A stretch of DNA of 64,000 nucleotides. Origin: an uncultured Paracoccaceae bacterium. GTDB taxonomy: Bacteria > Pseudomonadota > Alphaproteobacteria > Rhodobacterales > Rhodobacteraceae. The stretch spans positions 496,001 through 560,000 of the forward strand of contig CANLNT010000001.1 in assembly GCA_947492825.1 (NCBI GenBank). Reading direction: 5' to 3'. Positions within the stretch are counted from its first letter, which is position 1, and every line of letters starts with the position of its first letter. The notes under the pieces are model-generated. The model was not told the origin of the DNA. It saw nothing but the letters and a program-made list of their open reading frames with translations, and made no database searches. The position numbers were made by a program, and so were the translations under genes. This document shows, one piece after another, positions 16,878 through 24,626 of this stretch.

Positions 16878-18380
16878 ATGGAACTTTTGACGCTTGATCC
16901 GGCTGACAATGTCGCCGTGGCGCGACAGGGGCTGCGCGCGGGGCAGGTCGTTGATGGGCTGACGCTGATTGATGCGGTACCCTCAGGCCACAAGGTGGCG
17001 ACGCGGGCCATTGCCGCCGGTGACCGGGTGATCAAGTTTGCCCAAGGCATCGGTGTCGCCAACGCCTACATTGCGGCGGGCGCCCATGTGCATACGCACA
17101 ACCTCGACTTTACCTCTGTTTGCGCAGACTACGCTTTTGGCACCAATCTGCGGCCGGCCCCGGTGCCTGTGGTGCCCGATACCTTTGCGGGGTTTGATCG
17201 GGGCAACGGGCGTTACGGCACGCGCAACTACATCGGCATTATCACTTCGGTGAACTGCTCTGCCACAGCGGCGCGGATGATTGCGGATCATTTCACGCCC
17301 GAAAGGCTTGCGGCCTATCCCAACGTTGATGGTGTCGCGGCCTTTGTGCACGGCACGGGCTGCGGCATGGCCGGTGATGGCGATGGGTTCGAAGCGCTGC
17401 AGCGCGTGATGTGGGGCTATGCCCGCCACCCCAATCTGGCCGGTGTGCTGATGGTCGGGCTGGGGTGCGAGATGAACCAGATCGACTGGCTGCTCGAAGC
17501 CTACGGGCTGCAACACGGCCCACTTTTCCACACAATGAACATCCAGAACGTTGCGGGCCTGCGCCGTACGGTCGACATGGGGATCGCCAAGATCGAAGCC
17601 ATGCTGCCAGAGGCCAACAAAGCCACACGCACGCCCTGTCCGGTCAGCGGGCTCAAGGTGGCGCTGCAATGCGGCGGCTCTGACGCGTGGTCGGGGGTCA
17701 CGGCAAACCCCGCCTTGGGTCATGCCTGTGATCTGCTGGTGGGGCAGGGCGGCACAGGTGTGCTGGCCGAGACGCCAGAAATTTACGGGGCAGAGCACCT
17801 GTTGGTCGCCCGCGCCGCAGAGGTGGCCACAGGCCAGCGCCTGATCGACCTGATTCACTGGTGGGAAGATTACACCGCTCGCAATCTTGGTTCGATGGAT
17901 AACAATCCGAGCCCCGGCAACAAAGCCGGTGGGCTGACGACGATCTTGGAAAAGTCGCTGGGGGCAGCGGCCAAGGGTGGTACCACGCCGCTGACAGGGG
18001 TCTACAAATACGCCGATATCGTGGACCGCACCGGTTTCACGTTCATGGACAGCCCCGGTTATGACCCGGCAAGCGTCACAGGTCAGATTGCGGGCGGCTG
18101 CCAGATCGTCTGCTTTACCACCGGGCGCGGGTCAGCCTTTGGGTCAAAACCTGCACCCACTATCAAGATCGCCACCAACACCCCAATGGCCGAGCGTATG
18201 GCAGAAGACATGGACATCGACGCGGGCCAAATCCTGTCGACTGGTGTCGATGTCGCCGCAATGGGGCTCGCGATTTATGATCAGATCCTGGCTGTGGCCT
18301 CTGGCCAGCCCAGTAAGTCCGAGGCGCAGGGTCTTGGCGATTATGAATTTGTTCCGTGGCAAATTGGCGCGGTGATGTAA
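16878..18380 (+). CDS. UxaA/GarD-family dehydratase (altronate or galactarate dehydratase-like)
   Basis: A 500-residue protein with the full UxaA architecture. An N-terminal SAF domain of about 90 residues is joined by a linker to the large C-terminal catalytic domain. Clear family stretches are RYGTRNYIGI, GTGCGM, GLGCEMNQI, LQCGGSDAWSG, GGLTTILEKSLGA and the C-terminal FTTGRGSAFG. These Fe-dependent enzymes dehydrate altronate, galactarate or related acids to 2-keto-3-deoxy products. It starts directly after the stop codon of the dioxygenase gene, so it is in the same operon. Confidence 0.92.
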   Translation: MELLTLDPADNVAVARQGLRAGQVVDGLTLIDAVPSGHKVATRAIAAGDRVIKFAQGIGVANAYIAAGAHVHTHNLDFTSVCADYAFGTNLRPAPVPVVPDTFAGFDRGNGRYGTRNYIGIITSVNCSATAARMIADHFTPERLAAYPNVDGVAAFVHGTGCGMAGDGDGFEALQRVMWGYARHPNLAGVLMVGLGCEMNQIDWLLEAYGLQHGPLFHTMNIQNVAGLRRTVDMGIAKIEAMLPEANKATRTPCPVSGLKVALQCGGSDAWSGVTANPALGHACDLLVGQGGTGVLAETPEIYGAEHLLVARAAEVATGQRLIDLIHWWEDYTARNLGSMDNNPSPGNKAGGLTTILEKSLGAAAKGGTTPLTGVYKYADIVDRTGFTFMDSPGYDPASVTGQIAGGCQIVCFTTGRGSAFGSKPAPTIKIATNTPMAERMAEDMDIDAGQILSTGVDVAAMGLAIYDQILAVASGQPSKSEAQGLGDYEFVPWQIGAVM

Positions 18381-18398
18381 CAGACGGAGAGAAACAGC

Positions 18399-19280
18399 AT
18401 GAAAATCGGATTTATCGGATTGGGCCTGATGGGGGGCGCGATGGTGTCGCGGCTGCAGGACAAGGGCTATGCGCTGACCGTTCTGGGCAACCGCGATCGG
18501 ACCGAGATCGACAAGGCCATCGCGCGCGGTGCGGTCGAGGCGGCAAATGCGCGAGACATAGCCGCACAAAGCGATGTGGTGATGCTGTGTATGGGCACCT
18601 CTGACCATGTCGAGGGACGAATGCGCGGCGATGATGGTGTCATCGCGGGGATGACACCGGGGACAATCGTGATCGACTTTGGCACATCGCTGCCCGCGTC
18701 GACCCGGACGCTGGGGGAAGAGGTTGCGGTCGCAGGCGGCACCTACCTTGATGCTCCGATTGGGCGCACACCAGCGCAAGCCCGCATTGGCATGTTGAAC
18801 CTGATGTGTGCCGGCGATGAAACCGCATTTGCCCGCGTGAAACCTGTGCTGGATGATCTGGGCGAGAATGTCTTTCATCTTGGTGCTTTGGGCAGCGGTC
18901 ACACGACCAAGTTGATCAACAACTTTCTTGCCCAATCCACCGCCAACTTGTTGGCCGAGGCTTTTGCTATGGCCGACATCGTGGGGATCGACCGCAAAAA
19001 GGTGGTGGATGTGGTCGGCGCTGGACCTGTCGGTTCGCCTTTCATGCAATTCATGTCGGCCTATGCGCTTGATGGTGACGCCTCAAAACTGGCGTTCTCC
19101 ATCGCCAATGCGAGCAAGGATGTCGGATATTACGCAAAGATGGCCGAAGATGCGGGCGCCCCATCGGTCATGGCGCAGGCGCCGCTTGCCATGATGCGCC
19201 AGGCGGTTGCTGATGGGATGGGTAACAAGCTGGTGCCGGAATTGCTGGAGCATTACTTGAAACATTACGGACGTGGCTAA
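18399..19280 (+). CDS. NAD(P)-dependent 2-hydroxy-3-oxopropionate reductase-like (3-hydroxyisobutyrate dehydrogenase family)
   Basis: 293 residues. The GLGLMGGAMVSRL nucleotide loop is at residues 7-19, DAPIGRTPAQARIG replaces the usual DAPVSGG motif, and GHTTKLINN holds the catalytic lysine. The variant substrate loop suggests a substrate other than standard 3-hydroxyisobutyrate or tartronate semialdehyde. It lies 18 bases after the dehydratase gene and overlaps the transporter gene by eight bases. Confidence 0.87.
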   Translation: MKIGFIGLGLMGGAMVSRLQDKGYALTVLGNRDRTEIDKAIARGAVEAANARDIAAQSDVVMLCMGTSDHVEGRMRGDDGVIAGMTPGTIVIDFGTSLPASTRTLGEEVAVAGGTYLDAPIGRTPAQARIGMLNLMCAGDETAFARVKPVLDDLGENVFHLGALGSGHTTKLINNFLAQSTANLLAEAFAMADIVGIDRKKVVDVVGAGPVGSPFMQFMSAYALDGDASKLAFSIANASKDVGYYAKMAEDAGAPSVMAQAPLAMMRQAVADGMGNKLVPELLEHYLKHYGRG

Positions 19281-20154
19281 GGCCGCCGCCGCTCCTGCGC
19301 CGGTCCTCAACTATGGCCGGGGGATCATGCTGGTCCTCTTGGCGAACCTGCTGTTTTCATTTGTCGACACCTCAACCAAATGGCTGATCGGGGCCGGGCT
19401 GGTTGTGTTCCAGCTGGCGTTCATGCGGTACGCTGTACACTTTGTGATCACCGGGGCAGAGCGGATGATCCGTGGCAAACCGGCCACCCGCCTGCCTGCG
19501 TCGACCGTAGGTCTGGTTTTGTTGCGATCATTCTGTCTGGTTTCCGCAACTTTGGCGAATTTCGTGGCGCTGGGGCAGCTGTCGTTGTCGGTCACCTCGG
19601 CGCTGCTCTATCTGTCGCCCATCTTCATCTGCATTTTCGCGCGGCTGGTGCTGGGCGAAGAGATCAGGCGCGCACATCTGGTGTCAATTGCGCTGGGCAT
19701 GGCGGGCGCATTGCTGATCCTTTGGCCCTTTGGCGTGCCAATCAACTGGTACGCGGTGCTGATGCTTTATCCCGCAATGGGCATCGCGCTTTATCAGGTG
19801 TTGTCGCGCAAGCTAACCGGTGTTGTGACGCCGGGCGTGCTGCAATTCTACACCGGCGCTTTGGGCACGCTGGCGCTGGCACCCTTTGCCGCATTTGCAT
19901 GGGTTGCTCCGCCAACACCAATGGCTTGGGGGCTTTTGGTCGCTATCGGAGCCTTTGCCTGGGCCGGGCACGAGGCATTGACCCGCGCCCATGCCTTTGC
20001 GACTGCAAGCGCGCTTGCCCCCTTTGGCTATAGCTTTGTGATCTATCTGACGCTCGCGGGCATGGTGGTCTTTGCAGACGTTCCCTCGCCATCGGTCCTG
20101 ATTGGTGCGGCGTTGATCGTGCTGGGCGGCCTTTTCACTTGGCGCTACGGCTAA
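19273..20154 (+). CDS. DMT-superfamily transporter (EamA domains)
   Basis: A 293-residue membrane protein with ten predicted transmembrane segments arranged as two EamA repeats (FSFVDTSTKWLIGAG in the first; a second set starting near residue 150). Members export metabolites or, less often, import them. Start at GTG 19273 overlaps the previous gene. As the last gene of the catabolic operon it may export an overflow intermediate. Substrate unknown. Confidence 0.85.
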   Translation: MAKAAAAPAPVLNYGRGIMLVLLANLLFSFVDTSTKWLIGAGLVVFQLAFMRYAVHFVITGAERMIRGKPATRLPASTVGLVLLRSFCLVSATLANFVALGQLSLSVTSALLYLSPIFICIFARLVLGEEIRRAHLVSIALGMAGALLILWPFGVPINWYAVLMLYPAMGIALYQVLSRKLTGVVTPGVLQFYTGALGTLALAPFAAFAWVAPPTPMAWGLLVAIGAFAWAGHEALTRAHAFATASALAPFGYSFVIYLTLAGMVVFADVPSPSVLIGAALIVLGGLFTWRYG

Positions 20155-20417
20155 CATTGCGTCTTACCGACCATCCGGACGTTTCGCCTTTGGACCGCGG
20201 GGCAGACAGAGTTGCGAAGTGCGAGCAAGCGAAAGGGTTTCTGACGTGGCAGCGCCCAATCGCGCAGAATGATTGCAACAGGCGTGGTTTGACACCTGAT
20301 GCAATCGCTGATCGGATGATCCCGCGCGGGGCCACGTTTGTTCTGTTAGAGGCCCTTTTCTATGCGTTGCGCGATAAGGGCCAAGAGCGGCTTTGCTAGC
20401 GCCAAGACTGCGAGGCC
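20155..20417. other. Intergenic stretch without a convincing gene
   Basis: About 260 bases between the DMT gene and the small membrane protein. A 7-base inverted repeat (GGCCCTT/AAGGGCC) spans roughly 20350-20382. Short open frames here overlap the DMT gene and have no family features. Confidence 0.4.
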
Positions 20418-20588
20418 CTAAACGTCGGCCGGTTTGCCGGTGGATGACTTGTCCGCAGCCAACGTTGATTTGGTCGATGTCGGATCATCCATGCGCTCTT
20501 TGGTCTTGCGCATGTTGATAAAGGCCAAAGCAGCCACCGCCAACAAGGTAAAGATTGCCAACAAAATTACGATAGTTCCGCCGTCCAT
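20418..20588 (-). CDS. Small membrane protein of 56 residues, unknown function
   Basis: An ATG at 20588 is preceded by AAAAGGAGAATCAAA, a near-ideal ribosome site. The product starts MDGGTIVILLAIFTLLAVAA and has one transmembrane segment (about residues 5-24), then a polar tail rich in Lys, Ser and Thr (RKTKERMDDPTSTK). The gene lies 19 bases downstream of the DUF3618 gene and is probably the last gene of that stress operon. I do not recognise a family. Confidence 0.7.
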   Translation of the reverse strand: MDGGTIVILLAIFTLLAVAALAFINMRKTKERMDDPTSTKSTLAADKSSTGKPADV

Positions 20589-20607
20589 TTTGATTCTCCT
20601 TTTCTGA

Positions 20608-21366
20608 TCAACTGTGAAGGGCCGCGTTTTCGGGCTGCGACCGGTTGGCCGACAGCAGTTCTTCGCCGCGTGCCTTGGCCTTCAAGAGTTCTTCTTCAAG
20701 GACATCGCGCGCATCCGCCATCAACGCATCGCGTTGTGCGCCCAAGGCTGCGTCTTCGCGGCGCGTTCGAGGCAACAGCGTGCCGGCCAAAACCCCAAAG
20801 CCAAGGGCGATTGCACCAGCAGTCAATGGCTGCTCGTGGATGAACCCGCTTGTCTGGCGCGCAACCCGCTTGGCCCGCTTTTCGAGCGCTTCCTGAGCGG
20901 CAAGGGCGGATTTGCGGGCGGCAACGACGCGACGCTTGGCCGGTTTTGGCAATTGGTCAAGGCCAGCATCCAAGGTTTTGCGCAACCGCGAGGCGGACGG
21001 CATATCCTGATAACGACCGGTCATGTCTGCCTTCAGTTCGGCATCCGCGGCTGCAACGCGGTCGTCGAAACCTTGCATCGCCTCCTCTGCCGGTTGCAAA
21101 ACCGGTTCCGGGGAAATTGCCGGACGTGGGCGTGGACCGGATGCCATCAAGGCGACGCCGATTGCAGCCAGCAGACCGCCCGCCGGATTTTCACGCAGCA
21201 AGTTCCACCCTTTTTCGGCTAGGTCGGTGCTGACCGTGTTTGCCGTTTTCATCATGCCCTGAGACACAGCCTGTGGGTCGACGGTGTCGGACAGATCGCC
21301 GAGTGTTTGGGTCAGTCGGTCGCGTGACGCTTCGACCTCTTCGGAAATTGTTTTCAGATTAGACAT
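20608..21366 (-). CDS. DUF3618 domain-containing membrane protein
   Basis: 252 residues. The first 45 residues (SEEVEASRDRLTQTLGDLSD) match the DUF3618 helix pattern, followed by ENPAGGLLAAIGVALMASG, a membrane segment with the glycine-rich turn also seen in DUF883 proteins. A second such segment (HEQPLTAGAIALGFGVLAG) lies near residue 200, and the rest is charged coiled coil. A GGAGG site precedes the ATG. The gene overlaps the holin-like gene by eight bases. These proteins are thought to be inner-membrane stress factors; no activity is known. Likely expressed from the EcfG-type promoter at 22256. Confidence 0.8.
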   Translation of the reverse strand: MSNLKTISEEVEASRDRLTQTLGDLSDTVDPQAVSQGMMKTANTVSTDLAEKGWNLLRENPAGGLLAAIGVALMASGPRPRPAISPEPVLQPAEEAMQGFDDRVAAADAELKADMTGRYQDMPSASRLRKTLDAGLDQLPKPAKRRVVAARKSALAAQEALEKRAKRVARQTSGFIHEQPLTAGAIALGFGVLAGTLLPRTRREDAALGAQRDALMADARDVLEEELLKAKARGEELLSANRSQPENAALHS

Positions 21367-21754
21367 GGGAAGCCTCCCGAATTTTTTGGATGTCCTTGCG
21401 CACGCTCTCAGTCGTCACATCAGGCGTCAGCGCGCTTGCGCTCAGACGTGACCGGCCAGCAAGCGCAAAACCGACAGCTGCGAACAGCAGCAATGCTCCG
21501 ACGGACAGGGCGGCCAGTCCAACCGACAAACCAAGTGCCGCGACCTGTGCGACCGCAGCTGTTGCCAGAACATTCAGCGCGACCAGTGCCAGCAGCATCG
21601 CCAAGGCAATCAAAAATAAGCCGACGCCAGCACGGCTGATGATATGCGACATCTCAGCGCGCGCCAGTTTCAATTCACCCTGAACGAGCGACGAAAGCTG
21701 ACGTAAGCTTTCAACCAAAAGCGACGGTGTATCTTGCAACGGATGTTTAGCCAT
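21359..21754 (-). CDS. Phage holin family protein (DUF1469)
   Basis: 131 residues. An amphipathic N-terminal helix (LRQLSSLVQGELKLARAEMSH) is followed by two adjacent transmembrane segments (about residues 38-90) and a charged tail. This is the usual layout of Actinobacteria- and Proteobacteria-type phage_holin_3_6 proteins, which are chromosomal stress or envelope proteins despite the name. GGAGG precedes the ATG. It overlaps both neighbours by eight bases, so all three are translated in a coupled way. Confidence 0.82.
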   Translation of the reverse strand: MAKHPLQDTPSLLVESLRQLSSLVQGELKLARAEMSHIISRAGVGLFLIALAMLLALVALNVLATAAVAQVAALGLSVGLAALSVGALLLFAAVGFALAGRSRLSASALTPDVTTESVRKDIQKIREASHV

Positions 21755-22223
21755 CGGTACGGCCTCCGTTCATATGTGCCGCGACAACGTCGTGACCGTG
21801 GCCTTGTACCCAAGGATCGCGGACAAGTGTGCCCGGCGTACGGTTGGGGTCACGCGCCTTTAAAAAACGCGCCGCGGCAAAGCCGGCCAATGTTGCACCT
21901 CCAATGAACATCAGTGGGTAGCGGCGGGCAAAAACTGTGGCCTGCATGGCAAGCTGCTGCAGATCCGCGGTGCGGATGCGATCGGCAATGTCTTGTACGT
22001 GATCTGCTACCTGACCGATGGCTTGTGCTTGCGGCGCATTGGGGTCGAATTCCTGCGCTGCGGCATGTGCGGCATCAGCGGCAGTCTGCACATTTTTTGC
22101 GGCTGCATCCTTAACACCAGCAGCGCGGGCAGTGGCTTCGGCCTTGGCCGTGGCCTGCGCTTGTTTGGCCAAATCGGACGCATGGTCCGAAACAGATTTA
22201 TTGAGATCGGATGTCTTGGACAT
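21747..22223 (-). CDS. Membrane-anchored helical stress protein (YqjD/ElaB-like layout)
   Basis: 158 residues. The N-terminal half is very rich in Ala, Lys and Asp and should form a long helix (SDLAKQAQATAKAEATARAA). It is followed by a membrane segment RRYPLMFIGGATLAGFAAARFL that has the YP(L/W)xxxGxA pattern of ribosome- or membrane-associated DUF883-like proteins. Start 22223 is preferred over 22229 because AGGAG lies seven bases upstream. First gene of the minus-strand operon, under a perfect GGAAC-N16-CGTT promoter. Confidence 0.72.
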   Translation of the reverse strand: MSKTSDLNKSVSDHASDLAKQAQATAKAEATARAAGVKDAAAKNVQTAADAAHAAAQEFDPNAPQAQAIGQVADHVQDIADRIRTADLQQLAMQATVFARRYPLMFIGGATLAGFAAARFLKARDPNRTPGTLVRDPWVQGHGHDVVAAHMNGGRTDG

Positions 22224-22255
22224 GAGCATCTCCTGTTTTTCAAGTTCGGTGATCT

Positions 22256-22280
22256 AACGCCGGTTTCGCCAGTTCGTTCC
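22256..22280 (-). promoter_or_regulatory. EcfG-type promoter (GGAAC-N16-CGTT) of the 22223-20418 operon
   Basis: On the minus strand GGAAC occupies 22280-22276 and CGTT 22259-22256, with 16 bases between: a perfect match to the alphaproteobacterial general-stress sigma consensus, 33 bases before the ATG. Confidence 0.8.
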
Positions 22281-22314
22281 CAACGGCGAAAAAATTGCTG
22301 CGGTCTTATTTTTG

Positions 22315-22339
22315 GGAACGATCACAGCCATCGGGGGTT
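22315..22339 (+). promoter_or_regulatory. EcfG-type promoter (GGAAC-N16-GGTT) of the Pmp3/DUF4112/CsbD genes
   Basis: GGAAC at 22315-22319 and GGTT at 22336-22339, separated by 16 bases, 33 bases before the start codon. It is back to back with the minus-strand box, giving a divergent stress promoter pair. Confidence 0.75.
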
Positions 22340-22372
22340 GGTGCGGCAACCTGGAACAAAGAGGATCCCCAA

Positions 22373-22531
22373 ATGGACCTGCTGCGCATCATCATCGCCG
22401 TTATTCTTCCGCCGCTTGGCGTTTTTCTAGAGGTGGGGCTGACAAAACACTTTTGGATCAACATCTTGCTGACTTTGCTCGGTTATGTTCCGGGCATTGT
22501 TCACGCCGTCTATGTCATCGCCCGCAAGTAG
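22373..22531 (+). CDS. YqaE/Pmp3 family membrane protein
   Basis: A 52-residue proteolipid with two transmembrane helices, MDLLRIIIAVILPPLGVFLE and a second helix from ILLTLLGYVPGIVHAVYVI. This is the full Pmp3/YqaE pattern. In yeast and plants this family affects membrane potential under salt and cold stress; in bacteria it is stress-induced. It lies directly behind an EcfG-type promoter. Confidence 0.92.
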   Translation: MDLLRIIIAVILPPLGVFLEVGLTKHFWINILLTLLGYVPGIVHAVYVIARK

Positions 22532-22532
22532 A

Positions 22533-22742
22533 ATGCCCGCAGATCTTGCGACATATGAAAAGTGGACGAACGCGCTGGCCCGCATGGCGTTGAATACGGC
22601 TTGTGATCTGGCGGTTGGCACCATTCCCATTGTCGGCGATGTCTTTGATGTGGCGTTCAAAAGCCATCGCAGGAACGCTGACATTCTGAGCCGCGAGGTT
22701 TCGCGCCTCGACACATTACCGATGGGCGCACCATCGGTCTGA
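22533..22742 (+). CDS. DUF4112 family protein, C-terminal half only
   Basis: 69 residues. ALARMALNTACDLAVGTIPI and VGDVFDVAFKSHRRNADIL match the second half of DUF4112 membrane proteins, which normally have about 120-150 residues with a similar first half. The first half is missing here. The ATG at 22533 follows the Pmp3 stop by one base; an alternative ATG at 22512 would overlap that gene. It is either a shortened, still expressed version or a remnant. Confidence 0.65.
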   Translation: MPADLATYEKWTNALARMALNTACDLAVGTIPIVGDVFDVAFKSHRRNADILSREVSRLDTLPMGAPSV

Positions 22743-22749
22743 AGACACC

Positions 22750-22804
22750 GCGCCGTGGGCTGACGGGGATTGAAACGGTGTCATCCCCAATTACGGCGCT
22801 TTTC
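22750..22804 (+). terminator. Probable terminator after the DUF4112 gene
   Basis: GCGCCGT (22750-22756) pairs with ACGGCGC (22793-22799), with GGGGAT/ATCCCC nested inside, followed by TTTT. It lies between the Pmp3 operon and CsbD, so CsbD may be partly attenuated or have its own promoter. Confidence 0.6.
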
Positions 22805-22836
22805 CAACGACACCGCAACCAGAACAGGAGAACATG

Positions 22837-23034
22837 ATGAATTGGGAGCAAATCAAAGGCAATTGGACACAGGCCAAAGGCCAACTGCGCGAACGCTATG
22901 GCGAGTTGACCGATGACGAAATGGAAGAAGCAAAAGGGGAGCGTGATCAGCTCGTCGGACTGATTACCAGCAAGTATGGCAAGGCCAAGCTGGAAGTCGA
23001 AAAGGAACTTGATGCCATGTTCAACGGGAGCTGA
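22837..23034 (+). CDS. CsbD family stress protein
   Basis: 65 residues, highly charged. MNWEQIKGNWTQAKGQLRER and the ELTDDEMEEAKGERDQL helix are textbook CsbD. The family is sigma-B/RpoS/EcfG-induced across bacteria; its molecular role is unknown. An AGGAG sits six bases before the ATG at 22837; the ATG at 22834 is also possible. Confidence 0.93.
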   Translation: MNWEQIKGNWTQAKGQLRERYGELTDDEMEEAKGERDQLVGLITSKYGKAKLEVEKELDAMFNGS

Positions 23035-23037
23035 GCG

Positions 23038-23553
23038 ATGGCCCGTCAGACCGAAACAAAAAACGACGCAATTGATCAGCTTTGGCGGCAACTTGAACAG
23101 TCAAGGATCGTGATGTTGTCAGTGCCTGACAGCGGGCAACATCCCCAACCGATGAGCCATTTTGCCCACCGCAACGATGGTGCGATCTGGTTCATCACCT
23201 CTGCGGACACTGACCTTGCGATGGCCGTAGGTGCAGGTGCAGATGGCATGTTGACGCTCGCGACGAGCAACGAGGACTATCAGGCCAGTCTGAAAGGAAG
23301 GCTCAGCTTTGAAACCGATCCGGACAAGCTGGATGAGATATGGACCCCGTTGGCCGGTGCCTGGTTTGAAAACGGCCGTCAGGATCCGAAAATTCGGCTA
23401 TTGAAGTTCGTTCCAAGTGAAGCCGCTGTTTGGGCGTCCGAAACGAATGCGATCCTGCTTGGATTGAAACTGTTGCGGGCCAACATGACAGAAGGGGGTG
23501 CTGCGCCCGATGTCGGCGTGCATCATGTTTTCCGCTTCCAAGACGCCGCTTAA
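23038..23553 (+). CDS. Pyridoxamine 5'-phosphate oxidase-like, general stress protein 26 family
   Basis: 171 residues with a split-barrel flavin-binding fold. LEQSRIVMLSVPDSGQHPQP and MSHFAHRNDGAIWFITSAD form the first strands; the later GRLSFETDPDKLDEIWTPLAGAWFENG is characteristic of the GSP26/YzzA group. Such proteins bind FMN or FAD and are stress-induced. The ATG follows the CsbD stop by three bases with a GGGAG site, so they are cotranscribed. Confidence 0.87.
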   Translation: MARQTETKNDAIDQLWRQLEQSRIVMLSVPDSGQHPQPMSHFAHRNDGAIWFITSADTDLAMAVGAGADGMLTLATSNEDYQASLKGRLSFETDPDKLDEIWTPLAGAWFENGRQDPKIRLLKFVPSEAAVWASETNAILLGLKLLRANMTEGGAAPDVGVHHVFRFQDAA

Positions 23554-23561
23554 ACGAAATC

Positions 23562-23592
23562 AAAAGGGGCCAGCCGCGCGCTGGCCCTTTTT
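23562..23592 (+). terminator. Rho-independent terminator
   Basis: GGGCCAGC and GCTGGCCC form an 8-base stem with a 5-base loop followed by TTTTT, right after the FMN-binding protein gene and before the next start codon. Confidence 0.8.
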
Positions 23593-23612
23593 CGTTGAAC
23601 TGGAGAACACCC

Positions 23613-24227
23613 ATGAAAGTTTCCGAATTGATTGATCAACCGGTCGGTCATGCCCATGATCCCGCACTGAAAGGTGAGATCAAGGATGTCATGTTCGACC
23701 TTCCGGTCACGCAGGTGCAAATGTTCTTGATTGAAATGATGGGCAAAGAGGGCTCTGCACCGCTTTTGGTCACCGCCGATGCTGTCGATCTTGCCGAAGG
23801 TGCGATTAAACTTCGCGGTGACCCAGATGAGATGCGTCAAAAGCTGCAGGATATAGTGGCGCGCACCGCACCGCTCATTGATCTGACGACTTTGCCGAAC
23901 GTCGTTGTCGGGCCATTTGGCAACGCGATCTCACCGAGCATGATGGCCGCACTTTTCAATCGGCGGCAGGGCCGCGATTTGACGGCGCTGCCCAACGGCG
24001 ACCCGGCTGCTGTTTGGTTTTCAGAGTTGTCCGATCTGCCGGTTGATTGTCACGTCAGCCGGGTCGCGCGGATCACCGACGTCTTGCTGGAAGGGCATGG
24101 ATCAGGCGTACGCCAAATCGTCTGCGGCGGTGCAGACGACACAGCCCCGGCGGTATCAAATGCCGAGCTGACAATCACGCGCAACGCCCAATACGATCTG
24201 ACCGCAACGGCGTCCGCCTCACCCTAG
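23613..24227 (+). CDS. Hypothetical protein, possibly PRC-barrel-like
   Basis: 204 residues, soluble, no signal peptide. It opens MKVSELIDQPVGHAHDPALK and GEIKDVMFDLPVTQVQMFLI, which resembles the first strands of PRC-barrel domains. A later central part lists DLTTLPNVVVGPFGNAISPS and a second barrel-like strand set near VDCHVSRVARITDVLLEGHG. A terminator lies directly upstream, and a ribosome site TGGAG precedes the ATG. No enzymatic motif is visible. The context is stress genes. Confidence 0.65.
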   Translation: MKVSELIDQPVGHAHDPALKGEIKDVMFDLPVTQVQMFLIEMMGKEGSAPLLVTADAVDLAEGAIKLRGDPDEMRQKLQDIVARTAPLIDLTTLPNVVVGPFGNAISPSMMAALFNRRQGRDLTALPNGDPAAVWFSELSDLPVDCHVSRVARITDVLLEGHGSGVRQIVCGGADDTAPAVSNAELTITRNAQYDLTATASASP

Positions 24228-24245
24228 TTTCGCCGGGCGGAAACA

Positions 24246-24283
24246 AGAAAAAGGCCGCGCGATTTGCATCGCAGCGGCCATTT
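24246..24283 (-). terminator. Terminator of the DUF883 gene (minus strand)
   Basis: GGCCGC-GCGAT pairs with ATCGC-A-GCGGCC; on the minus strand it is followed by TTTTTCTT. Confidence 0.7.
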
Positions 24284-24303
24284 CCGTGGTCGATTGGAAT
24301 TGT

Positions 24304-24567
24304 TCAGTCGCGGCCACGCAACGCGAGGCCCAGCAAAACACCAATACCCACAGCCCCGGCGATAGCTGTTCCGGGATTCTCGCGAACAAATTTCGTGCTG
24401 GCATCCGTGACCTTGCGCAACTCATCGCTGGCGTGTTCGGCAACCTGCGTTGCGGTGTCGTGTGCGGCAGCCACACCTTTTTCCACCGCTTCATTTGCTT
24501 GGGCTGCAAATGCGGCGGCACTATCAGATTTTCCGTTTTGTTTTGCGGTTTCTGCGGTCTTTGTCAT
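24304..24567 (-). CDS. DUF883 (ElaB/YqjD-like) membrane-anchored protein
   Basis: 87 residues. The N-terminal two thirds is a polar alpha-helix rich in Ala, Glu and Lys. The end is VRENPGTAIAGAVGIGVLLG LALRGRD, the typical single C-terminal membrane anchor of DUF883 proteins, which bind stationary-phase ribosomes at the membrane in E. coli. The start at 24567 is used because AAAGGAAACG precedes it; a longer frame has no ribosome site. Confidence 0.85.
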   Translation of the reverse strand: MTKTAETAKQNGKSDSAAAFAAQANEAVEKGVAAAHDTATQVAEHASDELRKVTDASTKFVRENPGTAIAGAVGIGVLLGLALRGRD

Positions 24568-24626
24568 TGCGTTTCCTTTCGTGGTTTTGACCCACCACAA
24601 AATGTGGCGGGTCATTGCATTACGGA

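Noticed and set aside
20139-20399. Open frame of 86 codons after the DMT transporter
   Set aside because: It starts inside the transporter gene, has no ribosome site, and its composition resembles no protein family. Both strands are open here by chance in GC-rich DNA.
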